Source: Pseudomonas alkylphenolica (GTDB lineage Bacteria; Pseudomonadota; Gammaproteobacteria; Pseudomonadales; Pseudomonadaceae). Taken from it: DNA of 64,000 nt. How positions within the stretch are numbered: position 1 is the first letter of the stretch; the number at the start of each line of letters is the position of its first letter. The position numbers were made by a program, and so were the translations under genes. Below the pieces are notes generated by a model that had not been told where the DNA came from, made no database searches, and was given only the letters and a program-made list of their open reading frames with translations. Below are positions 23,986 through 32,764 of this stretch, piece after piece. The stretch is from the NCBI RefSeq assembly GCF_016009175.1, contig NZ_JADUCM010000001.1:62001-126000 (forward strand). The letters run 5' to 3'.

Positions 23986-25521
23986 GTGAACATTGCCAAT
24001 TGGTTGCACAGCGCCGCCCAGCGCTGGCCAGAACGCCCGGCGCTGTTTGCGGGGCAAACGCAGATTGCCGATTACCAGACCTTTGCCGCCAACGTGCGCG
24101 GCCTGGCGTATCAGCTGATCCACGAACACGGGGTTGAACCGGGTGATCGTGTGGCGCTGTTCATGAAGAACTGCTGCGAGTACCTGGAGCTGATGTACGC
24201 CGTGTGGTGGATCGGCGCGGTAACGGTGCCGATCAATTGCAAGCTGCACCGCAGCGAGGCCGGCTGGATCGCCGACAACGCCCAGGCACGGTTGATCTTT
24301 ACCGATGACGGCCAGGTGTTCGCCCCCGGTGAACTGGCGGGCGACTGCCGCGAGCAGGCCGGTCACGGGCGCGTCGTCGAGGGCGTCGGCGCTGCACTGG
24401 CCACGCCGTACACCTGCGACGCCGATCACCTGGCCTGGCTGTTCTACACCTCGGGCACCACCGGGCGCTCGAAAGGGGTGATGCTCTCGCACGGCAATCT
24501 GACGGCGATGTCCTTGTGCTATTCGTTGGACGTCGATGTGCTCAGCGGCCATGAGGCGGTGGTGTACGCCGCGCCGATGTCCCATGGCGCGGGCTTGTAC
24601 AACTTCATTCATGTGCGTTGCGGCGCCCGGCATGTGGTGCCGGAGTCCCGTGGGTTCAAGGCCGAAGAAGTGTTCGAGCTCGCCAGCGGCCTCGGTGAGG
24701 TTTCGCTGTTTGCCGCGCCGACCATGGTCAAGCGCCTGGTCGAACAGGCGCGCCTGACCGGGTACGGCGGGGAAGGGATCAAGACCATCGTCTACGGTGG
24801 CGCGCCGATGTACCTGGCCGACCTGCAGGACGCCGTCGATACCTTCGGCCCGCGATTGGTGCAGATCTACGGCCAGGGCGAGAGCCCGATGACCATCAGC
24901 GCCTTGCCCCGCGAGGTGGTTGCCGATCGTCAGCACCCGGACTGGGCGCGTATCGCCTCGTCCGTGGGGCTGGCGCATGCCTGCGTGGATGTACGCGTCG
25001 TCGACGCCGACCTGTGTCCGCTGGCCGCCGGGCAACCCGGGCAGATCGTGGTGCGCGGGCCGACCGTGATGCACGGCTACTGGCGCAACGAAGCCGCCAG
25101 TCGCGAGACGCTGGTCGATGGCTGGCTGCTGACCGGCGACATCGGCTATTTCGACGAACGCGGCTACCTGACCCTCACCGACCGCTGCAAGGACGTGATC
25201 ATTTCTGGCGGCAGCAACGTGTACCCGCGCGAGGTGGAAGAGGTGCTGGCCTTGCACCCCGACGTGTTCGAAGTGTGTGTGGTGGGCGAGGCCGATGCCG
25301 AGTGGGGCGAGTCGGTGGTGGCCTTTGTGGTTGCCCGCGATGAGCGACTGCTGGATGAGCACGTACTCACGGCCTGGTTCACCGCACGCATGGCTTCGTT
25401 CAAGAAACCGAAGAAATACCTGTTCCGCACCGAACTGCCGAAGAACAGCTACGGCAAGGTGCTCAAGACCGAACTGCGTCACTGGCTCAAGGAGGCCGCA
25501 AGCACTGCCGCGATTTCGTGA
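23986..25521 (+). CDS. AMP-binding acyl-CoA synthetase
   Basis: A class I adenylate-forming enzyme of about 511 residues. The P-loop-like motif YTSGTTGRSKGVMLSH is near 150-165, followed by YGQGESPMT, TGDIGYFDERGYL and the C-terminal lysine motif PKNSYGKVLKTEL. It activates a carboxylic acid to the acyl-CoA with ATP. The chain length or ring type of the acid is not readable. GGAGG is eight bases before GTG 23986; GTG 23980, overlapping the thiolase stop, is the alternative. An MHS transporter follows. Confidence 0.87.
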   Translation: MNIANWLHSAAQRWPERPALFAGQTQIADYQTFAANVRGLAYQLIHEHGVEPGDRVALFMKNCCEYLELMYAVWWIGAVTVPINCKLHRSEAGWIADNAQARLIFTDDGQVFAPGELAGDCREQAGHGRVVEGVGAALATPYTCDADHLAWLFYTSGTTGRSKGVMLSHGNLTAMSLCYSLDVDVLSGHEAVVYAAPMSHGAGLYNFIHVRCGARHVVPESRGFKAEEVFELASGLGEVSLFAAPTMVKRLVEQARLTGYGGEGIKTIVYGGAPMYLADLQDAVDTFGPRLVQIYGQGESPMTISALPREVVADRQHPDWARIASSVGLAHACVDVRVVDADLCPLAAGQPGQIVVRGPTVMHGYWRNEAASRETLVDGWLLTGDIGYFDERGYLTLTDRCKDVIISGGSNVYPREVEEVLALHPDVFEVCVVGEADAEWGESVVAFVVARDERLLDEHVLTAWFTARMASFKKPKKYLFRTELPKNSYGKVLKTELRHWLKEAASTAAIS

Positions 25522-25574
25522 AAGGCTCCTTCACACCTGGTTTCCATCAATAAGAACAAGACAGGAATACAGCT

Positions 25575-26915
25575 ATGGCAACGCAACAGCACAACCCGGC
25601 CCGGCAACGGCGGCGCGCCTTTATCGGTGCGACCTCGGGGCACCTTATCGAGTGGTACGACTACGGCGTGTACGGCTTTCTGGCGGTGTACATCGGCCAG
25701 GCGTTTTTCGTCTCCGATGACCCGACCACCAGTTTGCTCAGCAGCTTTGCCGCTTTTGCCTTGAGCTTCTTTATCCGGCCATTGGGCGGGCTGTTCTTCG
25801 GCCCGCTGGCTGACAAGATCGGCCGGCGCAAAACCCTGATCACCGTGCTGGTGATGATGGCCGGTTCCACCTGCCTGTTGGGCATGCTGCCCACCTATGC
25901 CTCCATCGGCATCGCCGCACCGATCCTGTTGGTGCTGATCCGCTGCGTGCAGGGCTTCTCTGCCGGTGGCGAGATCGGCACCATTACCAGTTTCATTTCC
26001 GAGTACGCGGGGCCGGGGCGCCGGGGCTTTTCCACTTGCTGGCTGATGGTCACCGCAGTGTTGGGGCTGGTGCTCGGCGGCGTGGTCGCCAACGGCATGA
26101 CCTGGGCATTGGGTGCCGAGCTGATGCAGGAATGGGGCTGGCGCATTCCGTTTCTGGTTGCCGGGCCGATGGGCCTGATCTCCATGTACATCCGCCTCAA
26201 GCTGGAAGACAGCCCGGAGTTTCTCGCCCTGCAAAAAGCCGGGGAAACCTCCAAGGCGCCGCTGCGTGAAGTGTGGCAGTGGAAGCGGGCGATCACCCTG
26301 GTGTTTTTCATCATCACCCTGCACAGCTCGATCTTTTACCTTGTGCTGACCTTTGCCTCGACCTACATGTCGCGCATCCTCAAGTTCGACAGTGGTACTA
26401 CGCTGCTCTACGTGTTCATTGCCAGCCTGACGGCGGCGTTCGTCATGCCCTTTGGCGGCATGTTCACCGACCGCTATGGGCGCAAGCCGTTCCTGATGGT
26501 GGTGGGCGTGCTGGCGACGCTGGCGATGTACTGGTTCTTCAAGGCCGCCCCCACGGCCACGGCGGGCTCGTTCTTTTTCCCGCTGATGGCGGTGGCGATC
26601 CTGTTCGGGCTGTACGCGTCGTCTACCTACGCGACCATGAGTGAACTGCTGCCGACGCGCATTCGTTCCACGGGTATTGCCGTGGCGTACAACATTCCGG
26701 TGGCGGTGTTTGGCGGCAGTGCGCCGTTGATTTCGACCTGGCTGATTCAGCAGACCGGGGATATTTCCTCGCCCTGGTACTTCTATATCGGTACCGGCGT
26801 GGTGTCGCTGATTGCCCTGGTGGTGTTGCGCAAGGAGGACTTTGTTGCCTGCCACAGTGCTACCGAATCGCAGCCGGCGCCGCTGGATGTGAGGCTGGCG
26901 GGCAGCGTGTTGTAG
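25575..26915 (+). CDS. MFS transporter, metabolite:H+ symporter (MHS) type
   Basis: A 446-residue, 12-helix transporter. Family marks of MHS proteins are present: GHLIEWYDYGVYGFLA in helix 1, PLADKIGRRKTL in loop 2-3 and GFSAGGEIGTITSFISEYA in helix 4. MHS members usually take up small carboxylates, shikimate or betaines with protons. It follows the thiolase/acyl-CoA synthetase pair by 53 bp, so import of the acid activated by the synthetase is plausible. It could also be the missing itaconate importer, but that is only a guess. Confidence 0.87.
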   Translation: MATQQHNPARQRRRAFIGATSGHLIEWYDYGVYGFLAVYIGQAFFVSDDPTTSLLSSFAAFALSFFIRPLGGLFFGPLADKIGRRKTLITVLVMMAGSTCLLGMLPTYASIGIAAPILLVLIRCVQGFSAGGEIGTITSFISEYAGPGRRGFSTCWLMVTAVLGLVLGGVVANGMTWALGAELMQEWGWRIPFLVAGPMGLISMYIRLKLEDSPEFLALQKAGETSKAPLREVWQWKRAITLVFFIITLHSSIFYLVLTFASTYMSRILKFDSGTTLLYVFIASLTAAFVMPFGGMFTDRYGRKPFLMVVGVLATLAMYWFFKAAPTATAGSFFFPLMAVAILFGLYASSTYATMSELLPTRIRSTGIAVAYNIPVAVFGGSAPLISTWLIQQTGDISSPWYFYIGTGVVSLIALVVLRKEDFVACHSATESQPAPLDVRLAGSVL

Positions 26916-27018
26916 CGCTGGCGACCGCTTCGCGCTCGATCGCAGGCTGTCGCCAGCTCCTACAAACACACACATGGTGGGAGCTGGCGACAGCCTGCGA
27001 TTGAGCGCGCAGCGCTCA
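26914..27018. repeat. REPIN-like inverted REP pair
   Basis: Facing elements: left 26914-26960 (core ATCGCAGGCTGTCGCCAGCT), right 26979-27018 (core AGCTGGCGACAGCCTGCGAT). It has the same subtype as the element at 20796. It separates the MHS transporter gene from the APC permease gene. Confidence 0.8.
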
Positions 27019-27162
27019 CTTGGACAACGTCCAGAAAGACAGTTTCCCATCTACCCCCAGCGGTGTATGTACAGCCGCAAGCCCGCATTGATAGCGTTAC
27101 CCCCACGTACTGTTTACGTCACACCGCTTTTCATTAAAAAAACAACAGTGGAGGGGTGCGTT

Positions 27163-28599
27163 ATGAGTAGTTTGAAGTTGAGCCGAAGCCTGGGGTTCTG
27201 GGCGGCCTACTCCACGTCGGTGGGCCTGGTGGTTTCAGGGACGGCCATGGTAGCGCTGGGTAACGGCTACGGGGTGTCCGGGCCCGCTTTCAGTGTGGTG
27301 GCGCTGTTGGCGCTGGTGGTGATCCTGTGCATCGCCATGTCCTATTCCGAGCTGGCCGCGATGCTGCCGGGCGCCGGCATGGTGGGGGAGTACACGCTGC
27401 CGGCACTGGGCAAACTGCCGGCGCTGTTTGCGGTGCTCGCCGGCTACATCGTGCTGGTCGGCACCGACGGCGGTACCAACATGATCATCGGCGGCCAGTC
27501 GCTGGAACGCTTGACCGGCATGCCCTGGTACCTGTTTTCCCTGGGTATCCTTGCGGTGCTGGTGGCCATCAACCTCAAGGGCGTGGACCTGTTCGGGCGG
27601 GTGCAAACGACGCTGGCCATCGCCATGATGCTGATGCTGGGCCTGGTGGGCGTCTGGGGCTTGTCCGGCTTTCAAACCGCGCCGCAACTGGCCGAGCAAC
27701 CGGCGTTCTCGGTGATTTCCTGGCAAGACCAGCTTGGCCACCTGAGCCTGGCGATCTGGCTGTTCATCGGCATGGAATTCGTCGCCCCCCTGGCCGAAGA
27801 GGTCAAGAACCCGGGGCGCACCATCCCCCTGGCGATGATTTTCGGCTGCGCCAGTATCTGGCTGGTCGACCTGCTGTTCGGCTTGAGCATCACCCGCTAC
27901 CTGTCGCTGGAAGAGCTGGCCGCATCGACCATCCCGCATGTCGACGGCGCAGCGGCGATGCTCGGGCAACCCGGTCTGATCCTGATGGGCAGCATCTCGA
28001 TCCTGGCAGCGGTGACCACTTGCGACACCTACCTGATTGCAGTGCCGCGCATGCTCTACGGCCTGTCGCGCGAAGGCATGCTGCCAAAGATTTTCTCCTG
28101 GCTGCACCCGACGGCCAGAACGCCCTGGTTCAGCATTTTCTTCGTGGTGGCGTTGATCCTCATCGTGTTGCTGTATGCCATGGCCAACCATGCCGACATC
28201 GCCCTGATCACCATGATGATCAGCGTTGCCTGCACCACCTGGTTGATGTCGTACCTGATTGCGCAAGTGAACGTGCTGGTGCTGCGCGCCAAATACCCCA
28301 ATGCCCACCGTCCGTTCAAAACGCCGCTTTACCCGCTGCCGCAACTGGTCGGTATCGCCGCGTGCCTGTACATGATCGGTTCGCTGGTGGCAGACACCCA
28401 GGTCCTCGGCATCGCCGTGGTGTGCTCGGCGTTGATCCTGGCGTTTGGGGTCATTTACCTGAAGAAGACCGGGCAGGCCCTGTTCCAGCCGGTGCCGCTG
28501 GAAGAGGTACTGCGCCGCATTGTGCATCGTTCGGAGTCGATCGATGAGCCAGGTGATGGCGCCGAGAATGCCTTGCTCGCCCAGTTGAAACGCCAGTAA
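27163..28599 (+). CDS. APC-family amino acid permease
   Basis: A 478-residue inner-membrane transporter with about 12 helices. APC features include LGNGYGVSGPAFSVVALLAL, SYSELAAMLPGAGMVGEYTL in helices 2-3, GMEFVAPLAEEVKNPGRTIP and YGLSREGMLPKIFSWLHP. The substrate is likely an amino acid or amine. ATG 27163 follows GTGGAGGGG; the open frame upstream runs through a REP element and is discarded. An unknown gene, an alcohol dehydrogenase and an aldehyde dehydrogenase follow, which suggests use of an amino alcohol or amine. Confidence 0.87.
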   Translation: MSSLKLSRSLGFWAAYSTSVGLVVSGTAMVALGNGYGVSGPAFSVVALLALVVILCIAMSYSELAAMLPGAGMVGEYTLPALGKLPALFAVLAGYIVLVGTDGGTNMIIGGQSLERLTGMPWYLFSLGILAVLVAINLKGVDLFGRVQTTLAIAMMLMLGLVGVWGLSGFQTAPQLAEQPAFSVISWQDQLGHLSLAIWLFIGMEFVAPLAEEVKNPGRTIPLAMIFGCASIWLVDLLFGLSITRYLSLEELAASTIPHVDGAAAMLGQPGLILMGSISILAAVTTCDTYLIAVPRMLYGLSREGMLPKIFSWLHPTARTPWFSIFFVVALILIVLLYAMANHADIALITMMISVACTTWLMSYLIAQVNVLVLRAKYPNAHRPFKTPLYPLPQLVGIAACLYMIGSLVADTQVLGIAVVCSALILAFGVIYLKKTGQALFQPVPLEEVLRRIVHRSESIDEPGDGAENALLAQLKRQ

Positions 28600-28617
28600 G
28601 CCGACGCCGGAGTGCAC

Positions 28618-29205
28618 ATGGATCTCTATTCGATCATCGACCGCCGCGCGCAACAGATGCTGCGCGATACGGTTTCACGCTTTGACGCCTACATCGGGCC
28701 TGAGGCTACCGAAGGCGAACGCGAGGTGGCGGGCCTTGACCATCGCCTGGCAGCGGATGACCTGGTGCTTGAGCATCGGCTGTCCAGCAAGCTGATTGGC
28801 CGCATCTACACCTGCCGCTGGCGCTGGAAGGTGGCGGTGGACCTGGGCACCACGTCGACGGTGATCCGCCTGCGTTACCGCGGCTGGAAACCGTCGAACC
28901 GAACCGCCGGGTTTGTCGGGCCGGCGCACAGCAGTGCCTTGTGCGAGCAGCTGAACGCCAGTGAGGTGCTGCTGCCACTGTGCATGGCCATGGAACTCGG
29001 GGAATTGAGTATCCATTACCACGCCGCCGAGCACTGCTGCGAGGTGGTGCTGCGTCCCAACTACGGCGACTTCGTGTGGATGCTCATACCGCCGGTTAAA
29101 TACGGGCGCCAGCCGACCCCCGCAGAGGTGGACAGCACGGTGCTGCTGATTCACGAAATTTCTTTGATTCTCCAAGCCAACAGTGCAATAGCACTCGCAA
29201 GCTGA
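28618..29205 (+). CDS. Conserved-looking hypothetical protein
   Basis: A 195-residue soluble protein starting MDLYSIIDRRAQQMLRDTV, with no signal peptide or membrane helix and no motif I can name. It lies 18 bp after the permease gene, so it is probably cotranscribed. CGGAG lies close to ATG 28618; a GTG at 28612 in the same frame is an alternative start. Four Cys are scattered without a metal-site pattern. Confidence 0.68.
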   Translation: MDLYSIIDRRAQQMLRDTVSRFDAYIGPEATEGEREVAGLDHRLAADDLVLEHRLSSKLIGRIYTCRWRWKVAVDLGTTSTVIRLRYRGWKPSNRTAGFVGPAHSSALCEQLNASEVLLPLCMAMELGELSIHYHAAEHCCEVVLRPNYGDFVWMLIPPVKYGRQPTPAEVDSTVLLIHEISLILQANSAIALAS

Positions 29206-29230
29206 GCGTCGCAATCAATCGGTCAACCGT

Positions 29231-29250
29231 GCACAGGCTGCGGCCTGTGC
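29231..29250. terminator. Perfect hairpin upstream of alcohol dehydrogenase gene
   Basis: GCACAGGC (29231-29238) and GCCTGTGC (29243-29250) make an 8-bp stem with a TGCG loop, between the hypothetical gene and the alcohol dehydrogenase gene. There is no U-tract, so it may be a weak terminator, an attenuator or an operator. Confidence 0.4.
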
Positions 29251-29296
29251 GTGAGGGACCTGTGTTGCCAAAAAATGACTTCATGAGGATGTCGCC

Positions 29297-30340
29297 ATGC
29301 TGGAATCGAACAAGCAAACCATGACCGCCGCCGTACTCCGTGAGCTGGGCGGGCCGCTGAACCTTGAGCAGGTGCCGGTACCGGTACCGGGGATCGGCGA
29401 AATTCTAATCAAGGTGGTGGCCTGCGGTGTGTGCCACAGCGATGTGCATGCCTGCGACGGCGACTGGCCAAGCCCGCCGAACCTGCCGCTGATTCCCGGC
29501 CATGAAGTCACCGGGCACATCGCCGCGTTAGGCGAAGGGGTGAGCGGCTACGCGGTAGGCGATACCGTCGGTGTGCCCTGGATGTACAGCGCCTGTGGCG
29601 CCTGCGAGTACTGCCGGGCGGGGATGGAAACCATCTGCAAGCAAGGCGAGGCCACCGGCTATACCAAGCCTGGCGGTTATGCCGAGTACATGATCGCGCC
29701 GGCGGCGTTTGTCGCTAAGGTGCCGGAAGGCGCTGATTTGTACGCGCTGGCGCCGATCCTCTGCGCCGGGGTTACCACCTACCGGGGGCTGAAGCGCTCC
29801 GGGGCGCGCCCGGGGCAATGGATGGCCGTAATCGGCATTGGCGGCCTGGGCCACGTTGCCGTGCAGTATGCCAAGGCCATGGGGCTGCGGGTGGTCGCCG
29901 GTGATGTCAGCGACGAGAAACTGGAGCTGGCCCATCGCCTGGGTGCCGAGCGTGTGTACAACGTACTGAAAGACCCGGAAAGTGCCATCCATGCCGAACT
30001 CGGTGGCGTGCACGGCGTGCTGGTGACGGCGACCTCGAACAAGGCGTTCGAGTTGGCAGTGAAATTGCTGCGTCCGGGCGGCACGGCGATCTACATTGGT
30101 CAGCCGGGCGGCGCGGCGGATGAAGTGCGCAGTTCCATCGACCGTATCGTTAACTGGGAGCTGTCGATCCGCGGCTCCAACGTCGGCACCCGCCAGGACC
30201 TGCATGAGGCGGTGGAGTTTGCTGCCAATGGCCTGGTCAAGGTCGAGGCGAGCCTGACCACCCTGGAAGAGATCGGCGAAATCTTCGACCGGATTCGCCA
30301 AGGGACGGTGGTAGGCCGCAAAGTGTTGAAAATTTCCTGA
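29297..30340 (+). CDS. adhP: Zinc-dependent alcohol dehydrogenase
   Basis: A 347-residue medium-chain alcohol dehydrogenase of the AdhP type. Catalytic zinc ligands are C46 (CGVCHSD), H69 (PGHEVTGH) and a Cys near 156 (APILCAGVTTY). The structural zinc site is C100, C103, C106 and C114. The Rossmann motif is GIGGLGHVAVQYAKAMG. It interconverts alcohols and aldehydes with NAD+. The aldehyde dehydrogenase after it completes the oxidation. GAGGATG lies before ATG 29297. Confidence 0.91.
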   Translation: MLESNKQTMTAAVLRELGGPLNLEQVPVPVPGIGEILIKVVACGVCHSDVHACDGDWPSPPNLPLIPGHEVTGHIAALGEGVSGYAVGDTVGVPWMYSACGACEYCRAGMETICKQGEATGYTKPGGYAEYMIAPAAFVAKVPEGADLYALAPILCAGVTTYRGLKRSGARPGQWMAVIGIGGLGHVAVQYAKAMGLRVVAGDVSDEKLELAHRLGAERVYNVLKDPESAIHAELGGVHGVLVTATSNKAFELAVKLLRPGGTAIYIGQPGGAADEVRSSIDRIVNWELSIRGSNVGTRQDLHEAVEFAANGLVKVEASLTTLEEIGEIFDRIRQGTVVGRKVLKIS

Positions 30341-30346
30341 CCCCGG

Positions 30347-30379
30347 CGCGGTGGGTGCATAAGGCCCACCGCGTTGTTT
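30347..30379 (+). terminator. Terminator-like hairpin between adh and aldehyde dehydrogenase genes
   Basis: CGCGGTGGG (30347-30355) pairs with CCCACCGCG (30365-30373), followed by TTGTTTA. The 9-bp GC-rich stem lies directly after the adh stop and just before the next gene, so it may attenuate or separate the two transcripts. Confidence 0.55.
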
Positions 30380-30394
30380 ATCTGGAGCGCAAGC

Positions 30395-31876
30395 ATGAAT
30401 GCCGATACTCAGCTTTACATCAATGGCCACTGGGTGGACCCGATCAAGGGCGGGACCTTCGACACCCTCGACCCGAGCAATGAAACGCTGATCGCCCGGG
30501 TCGCCGCTGCCAGCGCCGCCGATGTCGACCTGGCCGTGCAGGCTGCCCGTGAGGCGTTCGATGAAGGGCCCTGGCCGCAGATGAGCGGTTCGGCCCGTGC
30601 TGTCGTGCTGCGCCGGATGGCGCAAGGCATCCGCGACCGGCAGCAGGAACTGGCTGAACTTGAGGTGCGCGACAACGGCAAACCGCTGCCCGAGGCGCTG
30701 TGGGACATCGGCGATACCGCCGGCTGCTTCGATTTTTATGCCGACCTTGCCGAAGGCCTGGACAGCAACCAGGAGCATGCTGTCGCGCTGGCCGATGAGC
30801 GTTTCAGTGCGGTGGTGCGCAAGGAGCCGGTGGGTGTCGCCGGGGCCATCATCCCGTGGAACTTCCCCATGCTGATGGCCGCCTGGAAAGTTGCACCGGC
30901 CCTGGCAGCCGGTTGCTGCATGGTGCTCAAACCGTCCGAGCTGACGCCGCTGACCGCGCTGGAACTGGCACGTATTGCCGATGCCGCCGGGCTGCCGGCC
31001 GGGGTGTTGAACGTGTTGCCGGGCTTGGGCCAGGACGCCGGCGCCGCGCTGGCCGAGCACCCGGGGATCGACAAGCTGGCGTTCACCGGCAGCGTACCCA
31101 CCGGCAGCCGCATCATGCAGGCGGCCGCCCGCGACATCAAAAACATCAGCCTGGAGCTGGGCGGCAAGTCGCCGTTCATCATCTTTGCCGACAGCGATAT
31201 CGAAGCGGCCGTCGAATGGATCATGTTCGGCATTTTCTGGAACCAGGGCCAGGTGTGTTCCGCCACCTCGCGCGTGCTGGTTCAGCGCGAGCTGTATGCG
31301 CCGTTGCTTGAACGGCTGAAGGAGGAAGCCGCCAAGGTCCACATCGGTCACGGCATGGACGCCGGCGTGCTGCTCGGGCCGCTGGTCAGCAAGGGGCAGT
31401 ACGACAAGGTACTCACCGCGATTACCGCCGGGCAGGAGGAGGGCGCTCGTCTGGTGTACGGCGGTGCGCGTCCGGCCGGCTTTGACAAGGGTTTCTACCT
31501 GCAGCCGACCATCTTTGCCGATGTGCCGCAAGACAGCTGGATCTGGCGTGAAGAAATCTTCGGCCCGGTGGTGTGTATCCGCGCGTTCGACGATGAGCTG
31601 GAGGCCGTGCGCTCTGCCAACAATTCGCGTTTCGGCCTGGCGGCGGCAGTGATGTCCAAGGACTTGGCGCGCGCCGAGCGGGTTGCCCGCAAGCTGCGTG
31701 CCGGCATCGTCTGGATCAATTGCTCGCAACCCACCTTCACCGAAGTGCCCTGGGGCGGCTATAAGCACAGTGGTATCGGCCGCGAGCTGGGCGAGTGGGG
31801 CTTGAACAACTACCTGGAGGTCAAGCAGATTACCCGCTACGACAGTGACCAGGCTTGGGGCTGGTACCTGAAATAA
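30395..31876 (+). CDS. Aldehyde dehydrogenase, betaine-aldehyde dehydrogenase-like
   Basis: A 493-residue NAD(P)-dependent aldehyde dehydrogenase. N156 (IPWNFP), E254 (LELGGKSP) and nucleophile C288 (NQGQVCSATSR) are all present, with FTGSVPTGS in the coenzyme site and the C-terminal YKHSGIGRELG. Its length fits betaine-aldehyde or amino-aldehyde dehydrogenases. Together with the alcohol dehydrogenase and permease it could oxidise an imported amino alcohol; substrate inferred from context. GGAG precedes ATG 30395. Confidence 0.9.
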   Translation: MNADTQLYINGHWVDPIKGGTFDTLDPSNETLIARVAAASAADVDLAVQAAREAFDEGPWPQMSGSARAVVLRRMAQGIRDRQQELAELEVRDNGKPLPEALWDIGDTAGCFDFYADLAEGLDSNQEHAVALADERFSAVVRKEPVGVAGAIIPWNFPMLMAAWKVAPALAAGCCMVLKPSELTPLTALELARIADAAGLPAGVLNVLPGLGQDAGAALAEHPGIDKLAFTGSVPTGSRIMQAAARDIKNISLELGGKSPFIIFADSDIEAAVEWIMFGIFWNQGQVCSATSRVLVQRELYAPLLERLKEEAAKVHIGHGMDAGVLLGPLVSKGQYDKVLTAITAGQEEGARLVYGGARPAGFDKGFYLQPTIFADVPQDSWIWREEIFGPVVCIRAFDDELEAVRSANNSRFGLAAAVMSKDLARAERVARKLRAGIVWINCSQPTFTEVPWGGYKHSGIGRELGEWGLNNYLEVKQITRYDSDQAWGWYLK

Positions 31877-31904
31877 GCCCTGGGGCGCAAGGAGGCTTGT
31901 CGAC

Positions 31905-32741
31905 ATGCAAATGCACCTGACTGACTGGACCCGCAGCGTCGTCGATGTGCTCGCGCACCCGGCCGGGCGCCAGCAACTGCAGGCGCTTGCCGCCTGGTTG
32001 CGGCGCCTGAGCATTACCGATCACTTCGTTTTGTTCGTCTATGAAGGCAGCTATCGCCCGTTATCGCTGTTCGACACCTTTACCGACGAACAGCGCTGCA
32101 TCTTCATCGACGAGTACCAGACCGGCCCCTATCTGCTCGACCCGTTCTACCTGGCGGGTCATCCGGCACAGTCAGAGGGCGTGTACAGCATGCGCCAGCT
32201 GGCGCCGGACCAGTTCTACAACAGCGAATACTTCCTGACCTATTACCACCACCTCGGCTTGTGTGAAGAGGTCGGGTTTTTCATCACCCTGCGGGCCGAT
32301 ACCCATGCCGTGCTGTCGCTGATGCGCCGCCGCGGGCGCACGCGCTTTCACGAGGATGAAATCAGGCAACTGGAGAGTGCCATGCCGGTGGTCAGTGCCG
32401 CCGTGCGCGCCGCCTGGGAGGCAAACAGCCTGGCGGCCGAGCGGCCCGTGGATGAACACGACCACCTGGTCCAGGAGGCGTTTGCCAACTTCGGCCGGGG
32501 TTTATTGACCGAGCGCGAGTGTGAAGTGGTCAGGCTGTTGCTGCAGGGACACTCCAGCCAATCGATTGCGCAGAAACTGCGGATCAGCCCGGCGACGGTC
32601 AAGGTTCACCGCAAGAATCTTTATGAAAAACTGGAGATCGGCAGCCAGTCTGAGTTGCTGGCCCTTTTCATCCAGGCGATCAAGGGGGAATCGTCCAGAC
32701 GCCCTAGCAGCATGGCAGATCGAGACTATAGTAACGTCTAA
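31905..32741 (+). CDS. LuxR-type helix-turn-helix regulator
   Basis: A 278-residue regulator. The C-terminus has a clear LuxR-type HTH at about 200-260 (LLTERECEVVRLLLQGHSSQ, then SPATVKVHRKNLYEKLEIGS). The N-terminal 180 residues form an unassigned sensor rich in Tyr and Phe, without a recognisable autoinducer site. It follows the aldehyde dehydrogenase by 28 bp on the same strand with AAGGAGG upstream, so it is probably the local regulator of the permease/dehydrogenase genes. Confidence 0.84.
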   Translation: MQMHLTDWTRSVVDVLAHPAGRQQLQALAAWLRRLSITDHFVLFVYEGSYRPLSLFDTFTDEQRCIFIDEYQTGPYLLDPFYLAGHPAQSEGVYSMRQLAPDQFYNSEYFLTYYHHLGLCEEVGFFITLRADTHAVLSLMRRRGRTRFHEDEIRQLESAMPVVSAAVRAAWEANSLAAERPVDEHDHLVQEAFANFGRGLLTERECEVVRLLLQGHSSQSIAQKLRISPATVKVHRKNLYEKLEIGSQSELLALFIQAIKGESSRRPSSMADRDYSNV

Positions 32742-32764
32742 AAAACGGGGTCAGGGATGCTGCT

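Noticed and set aside
29528..32014. 828-codon open frame on the minus strand opposite the adh and aldehyde dehydrogenase genes
   Set aside because: It is an antisense shadow of two well-supported enzymes in high-GC DNA, with low-complexity, His/Arg/Gln-rich translation.
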